Positions 36,124 to 47,035 of a DNA stretch of 64,000 bases are shown here, piece by piece (position 1 is the first letter of the stretch; every line of letters begins with the position of its first letter). Source of the DNA: Phanerochaete sordida (Eukaryota; Basidiomycota; Agaricomycetes; Polyporales; Phanerochaetaceae); contig BPQB01000030.1 in the NCBI GenBank assembly GCA_019973155.2, forward strand, positions 347,198 through 411,197. The letters run 5' to 3'. The notes beneath the pieces are model-generated. The model had not been told where the DNA came from and made no database searches. It was given only the letters and a program-made list of their open reading frames with translations. Made by a program: the position numbers and the translations under genes.

Positions 36124-36131
36124 TATAAATA
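36124..36131 (+). promoter_or_regulatory. TATA box of the gene at 36185
   Basis: GTATAAATAC lies about 60 nt before the ATG, followed by a C/T-rich stretch. This fixes the transcribed strand here, because an overlapping minus frame is also open. Confidence 0.6.
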
Positions 36132-36184
36132 CTCGCGGTGCCTCGCCCGTCCTCGCCACCGTGTCTCTCTCTGTGTCCACGAAG

Positions 36185-36899
36185 ATGCTCACCGAATACT
36201 CCTCGTTCTTCAACTCCGGCCTCCGAGCCAGCCACGCGGAAGAGGAGTACTCGAGGAGTCGCAGGTGCGTGCCCACGTGCATACCGCCCAAGTGGCCGCT
36301 GACGCTGCGCCAGGATGAGTGCGCGCTCCGCCCCGAAAACTTCGCGGGCGAGCGACACGGTCACCCCCGCTCCGCGCCGGGCCAAGTCGCAGCCCGCGGG
36401 CGTCGTCAGCGACCTTCTGGCGCAGTTCCCCGACGTGCCCGCCGCGCCGCGGCGCCCGCGCATCTGCGTGGACACCTCCGCGGGCGGCGACCCGGCGTCT
36501 GCGCCCGCGCTCAAGTCGTCCGCCCTCCTCTCGTCGGACGCCACGCAGCGGAGCTTCGTGTACCCGCCGGCGCGGCGCCAAGCCGCATGGCCGTCGGCCA
36601 GAGCTGGCCGCGCGTCGCTGCTGCCCGCAGGGCCCTCCCTCAAGCGGCCGCGCTCCGCCGGCGAGCTCCCGGGCGAGAAGAGGAGCCGGCGGCGGGCCAG
36701 CGTTCTGCTGCCAGAGCGTCCATCGACCGGACGTGGCCTCCCCGCCGGATGTCCAGATCAGAAGCTGGCGCACGACGCTCATTCGTTCCGTTCTTCCGCG
36801 ACGACCAAGACACTGGCCGCGTTTTGGTCATCGCCAGCCCGTTCTTTACGTAATTCCTACTCCCAAGTCTCCGCCGGAGCAAAAGGCTGGATCCACTGA
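36185..36899 (+). CDS. Small basic disordered protein (221 aa, hypothetical)
   Basis: Two exons, 36185-36264 and 36314-36899, 666 nt. Exon 1 encodes MLTEYSSFFNSGLRASHAEE and ends at a GTGCGT donor. Exon 2 continues RMSARSAPKTSRASDTVTP. A short hydrophobic helix, GVVSDLLAQFPDVP, and the basic stretches LKRPRSAGELPGEKRSRRRA stand out in an otherwise disordered, Ser/Ala/Pro/Arg-rich chain, so nuclear location is possible. The 5' TATA box and the phase-consistent intron support it over the minus-strand frames. No known family. The 3' flank has several AT-rich stretches near 37010-37110 that suit a terminator. Confidence 0.65.
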
Positions 36900-37766
36900 T
36901 GCGCTTGGCTCCCGCTCACGACTTGGTACCCGTCACGGACACTAGCATAGTACGAGGCACCCCACACATACCTACTCCCGCCACTCGTTTGTTCTCGATT
37001 TCTTCTGTTTGTAACTTATTGTTTCTTTTCTCGTGTTGTCGTAATCCGCCGCCTCTCTTTTAAGTATTTAACCCCACGCTGTCTGTTCTCCCGAACATAA
37101 TTTATTTCGTTGTTGGATATGGCGAGCACGAAAACCGGAACTTGGAACCGCAGTCATCTCCGCCCGCTAGCCTATCCCCGATAGGCGCTGTCATTGTGGC
37201 GTCGGGGCTGGCCGTGCTGTGCACTTTGTTTTACATGAAACTGGGATTGGATATCGTGAATCAAGGCCAGAAAGAGTACGCGGACGAATCGAGGCGGTGC
37301 TGAGCCTTATTTCCTATCTCCGCACTGCGGAAAAGCACCTGCATGCGAGTCGATGCTATCCTCCCAGCCCAGACCCTCCGTCGGAACGCGCAGCTAGCTT
37401 GCCAAGTAGTCACGAGCACAAGAGCAAGACAGGGATCCCCGGCGTGAGATCGGTATTCCGCACTGCAACACTGCCAAGCTATACAGGCGTACTACAGAGC
37501 TAACAGAATGTGGCCGAACTTCGGGGCCGGTCGACCTTCGCAAGCGACACCGAACCTAAGATTCCGACGCACAGCATCGGGGCACAGGACGGAGGCCTGA
37601 TGGCGTCTGAAGCAGCCAGTGCCGGCGTATTTCACGCGCACCTCGCTGATGCGCTGATGTCTGCAGGGTCGTCGGGATGCTCGGCTAGCCCTCGGTATGC
37701 GAGAATATTCCTCCGTTTATTGATCTAAGTCGTCATCAGCACCTTCGAACGGCAGCTGTGCATGTT
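36900..37766. other. 3' flank and intergenic, nothing recognised
   Basis: AT/C-rich 3' UTR-like sequence up to about 37110, then unremarkable sequence up to the P450 relic. Confidence 0.4.
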
Positions 37767-38530
37767 TCAATCCACGAAGCTGCGCACCGTCGGGCGACCT
37801 AGACTGCGCGCCACTGCGCCCACACCCACACCATCACGCCCGGTCCCACGAAATGCGACACGTATGTGTCTCGCGACGCGAGGTCCGCAGGGCTGCACAC
37901 CACGCATCAGGCGAGCAAGAGCGGGGGTGAGCCCGCGGCCGAGGATGGTGACCAAGTTCTCTTCGTCCGCGAATATGCGGTACAGCTTCGTGTCCTTGCT
38001 GTATCGATTAATTGGGTTGTAGACGTCGTTGTATGCGGACGGCTGTGAGAAATGCAGCTGCAAGAGTCGTCAGCCTGGAGCCAGCGACCGACTCTTTGAG
38101 GAATCGGATACATGCCTCGTTGAGGCGGTCCGTACGACGTCGCCTGCCAAGCGCGGCGAGTACGATGATTTTTGTCTACCAAAGCACATTGTACGAAGTA
38201 TACTCCTTATGCACATAAATGAGCTTCTTCGACGGACTCCCTTGTTAGCACATCTCGAGATCCATCTGCCAGAGGGTGCTAGTTCTCACCAATAGCGGTC
38301 CAGGGAACCGCGAGAGAGGTGTACACCACCATCGCGGCTTGGTATACAAGCCAGACGAGGAGCACTGGCTGGGCACCGCCCCAGAGGAGGGCGGCCGCAT
38401 GCGATATGTCGGGTACTGCGAGCTCGAGCCTGCCGACCGTGCGAGCGAAGAAAAGGTGCACGGCGCGCAGTCTCTGCTAGAAATACCGCTGCCGCGATAG
38501 AGTTCACGGGGAGCGTGCTTCACGCATGTG
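37767..38530 (-). pseudogene. Decayed cytochrome P450, N-terminal part
   Basis: On the minus strand, pieces in different frames match exons 1-3 of the intact P450 at 44763. They include PVLLVWLVYQAAMVVYTS (membrane anchor), LSRFPGP (intact: LARFPGP), and LHFSQPSAYNDVYN. The last is followed by KLYRIFADEENLVTI (intact: LHFSKPSAYHEIYN, KLYRGLADEESLITI). The similarity ends just after this point, near 37940, and the 3' part with the I helix, ExxR and heme loop is missing. The relic at 2176 starts with the same KL-RIFADE segment and holds the missing part, so the two pieces look complementary. Element A (inverted copy) lies directly upstream. Confidence 0.7.
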
Positions 38531-38689
38531 CGCGGGTTCGTGCATCACTACATTTCGGTCGTCAGCATGGAGAGCGAGGTATAGGCCGAATGCAGCAGCG
38601 CACTCGACATATCTGGCTTGCGATGATGCAGGCCGGGTCACCTGTTGATAAATGCCAGGCAGGATGCGATGCAATTGCGGACTTCGAGA

Positions 38690-40590
38690 ATCTTGAGCTT
38701 ACACCGCGTCTCGCTGCAGTTCGACTCTTCGGCGGTGCGGCGCGGCAGGCGGTGGCCCTGATCAAAGCAAGATGGAGCACTGGCGCTGCACTGGGAGTTC
38801 GGCGAGGAAATACTTCGCGTCCGGGGCATACGAGACACGGCAACGCGCATACATGCAGGCGTCGCTGCGAAATAAGTCACCAGTGCTTGAAACAAGGGTA
38901 AGAAAGACTCACCACGACCCTGCTCCCCGTCCTTGCATGTGCGCTCTGCTGCAGCCGACCCCAAAGCAAGGTCGCCGCAGCCGAATACCGAGCAAAGATG
39001 AGTTGTCACCCCAGCGATCCCGGGTACACCACGATCGTTGGAGGACAACTCACCTTTAGTCTGGTCTCGCTGCGCAGGGCTTGGGGTCTCGCTGCGCAGG
39101 GCTTGGGGTCTTGAGTGCGCGCTTGCGAGGTCGGGCCTTGCGTTGAGGTCTGTGGAGGCAAAGATGTCAGTAGCCCGAGCCCCGGGACTCCCGGTGAGGG
39201 AGTCCGTCTGTGGAGAGGTCAGTCAGAGGTGTAGGTGGAGGGTAGGGTAGTCTGTGAGAAGGATCTAGAGGGTATCTGTAAAGGAGGAGGAGAAGGAGGA
39301 GAGTGAGGGAGGTCCACGAGGTGATCCGGTCCGCGGTCCAGAAGGTCCAGGAGGTCCAGTCCAGGGAGGGGAAGGCCAGCTGCTATACGGTCCAATGTCG
39401 AGAATATTGAGGTCCAAATGGCCAGAGTCCAGTTGACACGTGAGGTACACAAGAAAACCACCAGAAACCGGCTCGAGGCGCGGCGCTGTTATGCAACGAC
39501 AGCGGTCGTTCATAGGGCGCGATACACTGTGTTGAGGTCGGCAGTGACGACGGCGGACACCTGCACACGTCTCACGCTCGACCTCCGGGGCGGGGGCCGT
39601 CCCGGGTCCATTGACCAGGCAGTGCAGCAGCCGGGGGCGCCACCACCCGCCGGCGCCATGGAGCCCTGTCGGTAAACACGGGAGCCCTGGAGAGATGCTG
39701 CGGGGAAGAGGAGGGGGTGCGGGGCAGAGGAGAGGAGCGGTGGGGGAGAAGGGCGAGCGGGGGGCGCTATTTATATGTTCTCGGGGGCGGTTGACGCGTG
39801 GACGCGTTTGACGGTCACGTTTCGGTCACGTTTCTTGATTTATTGCCATTCAACAAGATCTCCAGCCTCTCCGAGGCCCAGAAGGGAGGCAGGAGGCGCG
39901 TCACGATCGGCAGTTAGAGTTCGATCGCCCCGCCGGGCGCACAGGTCGACGTCCGCCGTCGCCCACGACGCATTGACGCATAAATCCGAGGCAACGCAGC
40001 GTTCTTAGAGTCGTCACAAAGCAAAGAACGTACCGCATTGTGCAAATCCGGGCGGGAGGGGAGGGAGGGACAGCAGTCCTCGAGCCTCGATCTGTTGAAC
40101 ATGAATAGACGCCGAATGTGCTTCTCGAGCGGAAAGTCCTCCCCTTTCGGACACTGAAGAGAAAGGATCGCGTCTCATCTGAGCAGCTTGCTTCGTCTGG
40201 TCAGCCCGTTGGCAGCCGCTGCCGACGGTTCACTCGGTTCACTTTGCGGTACAAAATCAGCCACGTCACTCACAGTTGGCCGCAGCTTGAGGCGACGGGA
40301 CGCCTAAACCCGGTACTGTTCTTGTGCATTGTCAACCGAATGGCCTTACAAGACGGGCGGAGCAAGCGACTAGAAAGCCGTAGGCAAAATCAGGAGGCTG
40401 ACAAGCCGAGAGAAAAGGATAAACGAGGTAAATTCAAGGGCGCAAAGCGCACGACGCCACAACGTCGGCGCCTCTGGCTCGCGCGCCCGCCATCAATCCC
40501 GCCGTCCGTCGGGGTCGTTGAAATAAGCGCCTTCTGCCGTGTTGACTTTCGCCTCCACAACATTGAACACGACTCTGCTTGCTCACTGCA
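38690..40590 (-). repeat. Element A, inverted right copy
   Basis: Reverse complement of 230-2165 over nearly its whole length, with scattered indels. The TATA box, the leader beginning ATGGCGCCGGCGGGTGG and a GTGAGT donor near 39053 are conserved. The reading frames are not, supporting a non-coding promoter/leader element. Like the left copy, it ends close to a P450 fragment. Confidence 0.7.
39768..39777 (-). promoter_or_regulatory. TATA box of element A, right copy
   Basis: CATATAAATA on the minus strand, identical to the left copy at 1061-1070, with the same G/C-rich flanks. Confidence 0.55.
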
Positions 40591-40849
40591 GGCACGGGGT
40601 TCTGAGCTTCCTCTTCGCAAAATAGACCTTTTATCATGATCCTTACTCAGTATCAGACCTGCAATTTGAGCTGTTTTGAAGAGCTTAGAGCGGATAGACA
40701 GCGGATACTACTGGGTGAGATATCTTCAGGAACGCGCTGGGTAATCTGCTTGCATGACTACCCTCTCTCCCAGCAGCAGCCATACAGTGAGTCTTCTCTT
40801 CCGTCATCGGTACACGGCTGTTGACCTCACTAACATCTTATCGGCCATA

Positions 40850-42040
40850 GTCAAGCCATAGTATGCCCGACCGCGGCTCGACAGCTTCCAGGTCCCATGT
40901 AACGCTTTACAAGTTGCGCAACCTTGAGATTTAAATTGCGTGCAAATAGGAAGGCAGCCTACGCCGCGCGGCGGCTGTGGGTGTATCCCACAGGTGTCTC
41001 CTCGGAAACGAGTATCGGAACGACGTCGAGCGATGTCGAGAACGCCAATGCTCAGATAGACCATCTGTTCCTGCCGACGCAGCAGACCGTGTGCGTTCCG
41101 CGGCGCCTTCTGTTACGAACGCGTGATATACATCTTTCATTCGGGAAGAGAACATCATGAATGACATAGTCAGTTTGACTCTCCTTCCCTTCGCTCCTCT
41201 GCGATAACTTATCTACGTGACAGACAGTGAGACCGTCTCCGCTGCCTATGCTCACGGTTGGCCGACGCCCTGCAACTATATATGCGCGGCCCTGCACAGG
41301 CTGCAGGTACAACATCGAAATACCGTCAACAATGCAGTCCACCTTCACTTGCGCTCTACTCGCTGCTCTGCTTGTCGTGTGCAGCGTGCGCGCTACGCCC
41401 ACGCCCATCGATCATCTCGCTGGTACGTTGCACATACGCTGTTCTGGGCGAGCGTTGCTGAGGACGGCCGGCAGACCGCGCTCTGGAGGCTCGCGCGCCG
41501 GTGCATACACCCATCGGGCACCCCGAGCCGTGCAGCGTGTGTGAGTGTCTAGCTCTCGCGACTGCTGCAGCGCGGACATTGACGCGGCATCCAGCACACC
41601 TCTGCTAGATTAGTCGGACAAGTTGCTGTAGCGCACGTCTCTTGCGATTTGCGTTGCAGGTTTCCATCGCGTAGCTAGGTTGGGACATTTGTAGCAGGGG
41701 CGGTGCAACCGATACCTTGATGCGCTCCTCGCAAGGATCAGCCCGAGTGCCTATTTGCTGCATCCATCCAGGTGACGTGCTACCCGGTTTGTGGGTACCG
41801 TAGCGGTACCAAAAGCATCCGCCACACTGCGCTGAGCATGATTGTGAGTACATGCTCGTATCTCTAGCGAGAGCACCCGGTGTGCGCAACGCTTGAGCTC
41901 AGAGAAGGTGACAACGCGAGGATGCTTCTCGGCTGCCTGGTGCAAAGATCAGTAGAGCATCTGTGAGTGCGGTGCACATGGATACGACGATATCGTAGAA
42001 CGGAGGCGCAGTCAGGTCTGACTCCAGAAAGCACAAGAGT
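40850..42040. repeat. Right arm of the inverted segmental duplication
   Basis: Reverse-complement counterpart of 4440-6060. It carries peptide copy D and flanking non-coding sequence, and lacks the roughly 390 bases found at 5555-5945 in the left arm. Confidence 0.7.
41332..41608 (+). CDS. Small secreted peptide with C-terminal Cys pair, copy D (56 aa)
   Basis: Exons 41332-41422, 41475-41540 and 41595-41608, 171 nt, and both introns are in phase 1. The signal peptide (CALLAALLVVCSVRA) is followed by TPTPIDHLAG. Exon 2 encodes DRALEARAPVHTPIGHPEPC, and the product ends PEPCSVSHLC. The TATATATGCGCGG element at 41276-41283 lies about 53 nt upstream. It is the inverted-duplicate partner of copy C. 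Substitutions between the two keep the frame, the signal peptide, the DHLAG/EHLV motif, both Cys and all splice sites, which argues that both are, or recently were, under selection. Function unknown. Confidence 0.75.
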
Positions 42041-42318
42041 AGTCGTTTGTGGAGTGATCGCACTGCGATCCTGAGAATCATAAGTCTTTCCGTGGGCTTA
42101 ATGTATACGTAGAGGGTAAACATGGTGCCTCATCGGCTCTAGTATAAAGTTACTATAAACCTCATCAGCCATACCGCCTCTTGGTATTTGCCATGTAATA
42201 TCACATACATCGTGCATTCACCAACAACCGGTGTGCAATTTGCTATATCCCTCCGTGATACATCATCGCTCTGACAGTCGGTGAGAGATGTTCGCCGCCA
42301 CATTTGTATGCCGCGCGA
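41609..42318. other. Intergenic between peptide genes D and E
   Basis: The part up to 42040 is duplicated at the left end. No supported gene is seen in the rest. The E promoter TATA begins near 42319. Confidence 0.4.
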
Positions 42319-42378
42319 GTATAAGTACGCACTCGGAAGACCTCAAAGACGTCACACAGTACCGCAACACACCTAGCC

Positions 42379-42660
42379 ATGCAGACTTCCATCGCTCTCG
42401 CCGCTCTCCTCGCGTCTCTCTGCGCCACCATAGGCGTGCACGCTGCCCCAGCCCCCGGCGAGCACCTCGCCGGTAAGGGGCTTACTGTACTTCACGCTTG
42501 ACCGTGTCTAACCCTCGCTATCAGGTCGGGACCCAAGCCATACCGGTCCGCCCGGTATCGGCATACGTCCGCCGGGGCCGTGTCACGATCCCAGTGAGCT
42601 ACTTGCCATTGTACACTTGGACACCACTGATTTTTGGGTACAGTTATCTGTCTCGAGTAA
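42379..42660 (+). CDS. Small secreted Cys-containing peptide, copy E (59 aa)
   Basis: Exons 42379-42472, 42525-42593 and 42644-42660, 180 nt, and both introns are in phase 1. The signal peptide ends IGVHA, then APAPGEHLAG. Exon 2 encodes a Pro/Gly-rich stretch, RDPSHTGPPGIGIRPPGPC, and the product ends PCHDPIICLE. A TATA box (GTATAAGT, 42319-42326) lies about 57 nt upstream. It is the partner of copy B at 4161, with identical exon 1 and total lengths. It is convergent with the intact P450, whose stop codon is 280 bp away. The ending does not fit a CaaX prenylation box, so it is not a classical basidiomycete mating pheromone. Confidence 0.7.
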
Positions 42661-42939
42661 GACGTGGGTTTGAGTGAATCCTAGAGAGTAGTAGCCTTGT
42701 TTCAAGTCCAGGTCGCCGTCTTACGCACGGTGCGAGCGATGAACGGGTCCCGCCGAGCGCACATGCTTCCTTTGAATGTGATGAGATCGGGGTTACCGGT
42801 AGAATTCAATGCATGGCAACTACTTCGCGCGACGCTTGGCAATGACCGTCAGGTCGGGTCCTACATGATGCGGAATGAAGGTATCTCTCCAGACTATATC
42901 CTCGGGCCTGCACCAAGCGTCAGCGAGAACAGCGCCCGA

Positions 42940-44763
42940 TTACAACACAACACCATACCCAACACCATTGAGCTTCATGTCATACCGCCGAAACAGCGTC
43001 GCGACGGTCATGTACAGCTCGGCCCACGCCAGACTGCGTCGCTTCATCAGCCGCCCACAACACGTCGCATTCGGCGGACAGCAACTCACTTGATCCCGAG
43101 ACAGCTCCGGGGCCCCTTCGAGAATGCGACGAGCCACGGCTCGAGGTCTGCGCCGCGCGCGAGCCAGCGCTCGGGCCGGAACGCGTGCGCGTCGGGGAAG
43201 AGCTCCTCGTTCCAGTGCACGAAGACGTTGCTCATCGCGACGACGGTCTGCTCTCCATCAGCGAGTGCGTGACGATGGTGCGGAGGAGGCTTACGCCGCC
43301 GGGGATGTACTGGCCCGAGATCACCGCGCCCTCGGCGGGCACGACGCGCGTCATGGGCTGCACGATGCCGTGCGCGAGGCGGAGGCTCTCCTTGAGCACC
43401 GCGGTCTGCGCAGCGTCAGCTCCGTCCCTCGCGCCTTCTCCAGACTCTAACCCACCAGGTACACCAGCTTCTCGAGCCTCTCGAACCGCGGCGACGGCTC
43501 CTCGAGCGTGGGCCACACCTCCACCAACTCTGCCAGCAGCTTCGCGTGCACGTCGGCTCGAGAGAGGACATTCACGGCGCAGAGCGCAAGGGCGTCGCCC
43601 GTCGTGTCCGTGCCGGCGTTGATGAAGAGCGCGCCCTCGTCGCAGAGCGCCGTGTCGGATAGCGCGTGTTCGGCGGCGAGCAGCGCGTGGTACACCGTCG
43701 GCTGCTGCGCGACCTGCAGGCGCTGCGGCGCCGCCTTCGCCGCGCGCACCTCCTGCTGAAGCATCTGCGCGTCGTCAGTCTCGCGCGACCGGCGGCGAAG
43801 TCGGGGACAGCGGCAAGGGGCGCACCTCGCGGACCTGCACGAGCCCGCGCATCTCCGGCACGAGGCGCACGAGGAGCGCGGGCGGGACACGCTGTGTGAG
43901 CGCGTGCACGAGCGGGAAGTGCTTGAAGACGAGGAGGAACGGGCTCGCGGCGTGGAGCGCGCGCACGGCGGGCGCGGCGAAGCGCGGCGCGCGCGCCGCG
44001 TGCACCGTGCGCGCGAAGCAGAGCGTGCAGATCACGTCGAGCGTGCAGCAGCGCACGGCGGCGGAGACGTCGACGGGCTGCGCGGCGGCGATGTGGGCGT
44101 CGATGTTCGCGCAGGTGTCCTCGAGCTGGTGGGGTTGTGAGCGTACGACTGAGGGGGAGGGAAGGCGGCGTACGCAGTTCTGGACGATGTGCTGCATGTC
44201 GATGACGTTCTTGCGCGAGAATAGTGCGGCGGTGAGGTCGCGCCGCTTCTTAGCGCGGGCATAGTTCGGGATCGTGATGAGGGACTCTTCGTCCGCGAGC
44301 CCGCGGTACAGCTTCATGTCACGATCCCACCGGTTCTTTACGTTGTAGATCTCATGGTAGGCAGAGGGCTTTGAGAAGTGCAGCTGCGCGACATCCGGAT
44401 CAGGCGAATGATATTTTCCTACAATCAGGTGGGAGTCGTACCTCGTTTGGGGCGATGCGCACGACGTCACCTGCGCAGGGCAGTGAGATGACGTGGGACT
44501 GATGCTGCGGCCGTGAACATACCGTATTTTGCGTGCAGGTCGAGCAGCTTCTTCGAGAGGCTCTCCTCCTTGATGACCTCGACGTATGCTTGCCACCACT
44601 CGCTGGCGGCGGCAAGCCTCGGTCCCGGGAATCTCGCCAGGGGATGGAAGTAAATATTGTATATGACTGTCGTGACGTTGTACAGCAGCCATGAGAGAAT
44701 GAGCAACTGGAGCGCTTCCAAGGCGAAAGCTAGGACGCTGAATGTCTCGTGAAAGTCGAGCAT
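42940..44763 (-). CDS. Cytochrome P450 monooxygenase (483 aa)
   Basis: Eight exons: 44763-44523, 44470-44442, 44383-44174, 44125-43826, 43764-43456, 43405-43295, 43247-43090 and 43033-42940, 1452 nt. There is an N-terminal membrane anchor (LQLLILSWLLYNVTTVIYNI), then YFHPLARFPGP and DVVRIAPNELHFSKPSAYHE. The I helix has LFINAGTDTTGDAL, the K helix KESLR (ExxR), then RVVPAEGAVISGQYIPGG, FRPERW and the heme loop FSKGPRSCLG with the Cys ligand. All catalytic features are intact. It resembles the fungal P450s often found in secondary-metabolite loci (trichodiene-oxygenase-like group, family-level guess). Two broken relatives lie at 2176 and 37767. The left relic and this gene both flank the peptide genes, suggesting a P450-peptide unit. 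Confidence 0.92.
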
Positions 44764-45945
44764 GCCGATGTGGTGGAGGGAGACAGGCCGCGCATGGCCC
44801 CCTTTCATATATGCGGCTTCTGAGAGTCTGCAGGGCGGCGGATATAGCATACGAGGTTGATCGTAGTCTGTTGTGAAAATGCGGCGCTCCAAGCTCCAAG
44901 AATGGCGACCCGACGATAACCCTAAAGTTTAATCTTGATGTCGGGGTAGCGTAGGCATACAACGGATGTGCAGCACCGTCACGCGAACCATGTAGCTGGC
45001 TGAACAGCTTTCTCCTGCTCTCCGACGGCACTGCGTAATTGAGTAAACGAAAGTATGGCTGGAGAGCTGAAAGACGCACCGCTCTGCACGACCCTATATC
45101 TGTCCAACGGTGATTGATCGCAGCGCAAACCTTACCCGCCTGCGACACCACGCCTGATCGCGCATCGTCAGTCCAAGCGTTGTGCAGCGCTTCATGCGCA
45201 AGGAAAGACACAACCACCGCATGGAGACGAAGGGATGGGGCCTGCGCTGTCGGAAGGCTGAGACACAGCCTGAGTACTTGAAAATAGGTGCCGTTCTGCT
45301 AAGGGAGAGATCCTTGGAGAGACCCCAATATCTTCCGTAGGTCGTTTTATGAACGACGATAGTCTTCTTATCGTCCGAGCAGACATAATCAAGTTTGTGG
45401 CAGGCCAGGCGGGGTTAGTCGTTTGCCGCTCACGAGATGTCCAGAATATCGGTTTGAAGGGGTGTATGCGATGGAAGGTACCTGTGCAGCCCCTCTGTCT
45501 TCGTCAGCGACTCAAAAACTGGCGGGTCGGACGCCCTTTCAGGTTTTGGATTCTCTACGCAGAGTGTGCGGCGTTGACCAGTTCAGAGGAAAGCTGTGTT
45601 GACGTCATAAACCTGGAAGCGGGTGTCTGTGGCCTGCTCGAGAGCTCTAAAAGGGGAGATAGTGGTGGTAACGGGCGTGAGGAAAGATTCAGTGGGCAGG
45701 CGGCGACTATATGCGGACCTGCATGCCCTGTGTATCTTTCTGTGGGATACTGACGCGTCGACGGGAACGATCTGTATCGTTTATTCGTGTTCTGAAGAAA
45801 TAATAGTCTCACAAAAGTTCGTGCCAATGGGTTTCGCGCTTCCAGACCGATCTGGGCACTTCGTGCTGGCACGGTTGAGACACCGGATGGCTGACGGCTG
45901 GGAGCTTCTCGAGCGAGGAGACTGACAGGGGAATCCTGCACCGCA
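44764..45945. other. Upstream of P450, no supported gene
   Basis: A plus-strand frame 45349-45753 (134 codons, ATG start) is open but has no recognised domain or splice structure. The rest is unremarkable. Confidence 0.4.
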
Positions 45946-45949
45946 AGGC

Positions 45950-46900
45950 AGAACTATATCAACATTAAATATTGGGCGTTGGGGGCGAGTGCGAAGTCGA
46001 GACCAGACCGACAAGGATGATGGCGAGAGAAGAGGAGCAAAGCGCCGCTTCCCGCGCCGCCGACGCCACGACGTCGGCGCCTCACGTGCGCGCAACGCGC
46101 CCGCCATCAAACCCGAATTGGGACGACGCGGCGGGATGAAGTCTGACCTCGATGTCTCGCGAACGCGCCTCCCGCCCTGCTGACCGGGCTGACACAAGCG
46201 ACGATGTCCAACCACCCCGCCGTCGGGCGTCGGGCGGGCGCTCGATCCTCGCCCGAAGCCGGGACGACGCGGCTGGCGATCGCTGTCAACAGCGGCGAGC
46301 GTGATCGACGCGACGCGTCGTCAGCCGCCCGTCCTGCTAGACGTATAAATAACCCTCGCCCCGAAGGCTGTCCACCACATGTGTGGCGACCATGGTTCGT
46401 TCTTCCCCCCATCTTCCTCCCAGTCCCCCGCTGACCTTCCCCTCCCCTTCTAGATATGAACGCTCAGCAGTGCCCTCGCCGACTTGCGGCCAGGTACAGC
46501 GCGGCACCATACGTGGGCGGAGGGCGACGGGGCTCGTCGACGATGGTCTCCCAGGGGCGGCGCCGCTCGGCGTCGTGCCCAGGAGGCCGCCTCCTCTGGA
46601 GGTCGTCGGCTGGGACCCCGTCCGTTGGGCGGCGACTGCGCCCCAGTAGGGAGCGCTCGCTGCCCGACGATGAGCTCGGATTCGCGGCATGCTGCTCCGG
46701 CAGGCGACCATCCACGTTTCCGCGCTCTGCTCGGCCGTACAAGCCTGTCCGCCGCGATGCGGCGGATATCTGCCTGCTCGATGTCCTTGGATGGGCACGG
46801 GCAGGTGGGGCGCCCCGAAGGACGGGCGCAGACCTTTTCGTGGTCTTCGGGATAAGTACCCTCGCGAGGGGAAACCAACATGCGCCCTGCAGGTGAGTAC
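45950..46900 (+). repeat. GC-rich promoter-bearing repeat, element B (left copy)
   Basis: Closely related, in inverted orientation, to 61250-62060. Shared parts are the block ending CGACGCGACGCGTCGTCAGC, a TATA box (CGTATAAATA, 46344-46351), a pyrimidine-rich leader, and a region with CAGCAGTGCCCTCGCCGAC. Next come repeated GTCTCCCAGGGGCGGCGCC units and a GTGAGT donor (GT at 46893). The ATG at 46456 is not conserved in the other copy, so the leader is probably non-coding. Its outer edge (46030-46120) resembles the outer edge of element A. The build (TATA, 550-nt leader, splice donor) is the same as in A. Confidence 0.65.
46344..46351 (+). promoter_or_regulatory. TATA box of element B, left copy
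   Basis: CGTATAAATA, conserved with flanks in the inverted copy at 61884-61891. Confidence 0.5.
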
Positions 46901-47035
46901 GCCTTCCTTATGTTCGTCTTTCCTTCTCTTCGCCACGCCCTAGGCTCGTTCCTCCACCGCCTCCCTCCCTACGAAGACGCACACAACGCCCTCCAAGTCC
47001 AACTCCCCCTCCCTCCCTCCCTCTCCCTCCATATT

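Noticed and set aside
36104..36643. Minus-strand frames opposite the gene at 36185
   Set aside because: The TATA box, ATG and phase-consistent intron all lie on the plus strand.
3890..42660. The small peptide genes as mating pheromone precursors
   Set aside because: Basidiomycete pheromone precursors end in a CaaX box and lack a signal peptide. These have signal peptides and end CMD, CLE or SHLC.
46456..46896. ATG-started 146-codon frame in element B
   Set aside because: The start codon and frame are not conserved in the copy at 61250-62060, so it is treated as leader sequence.
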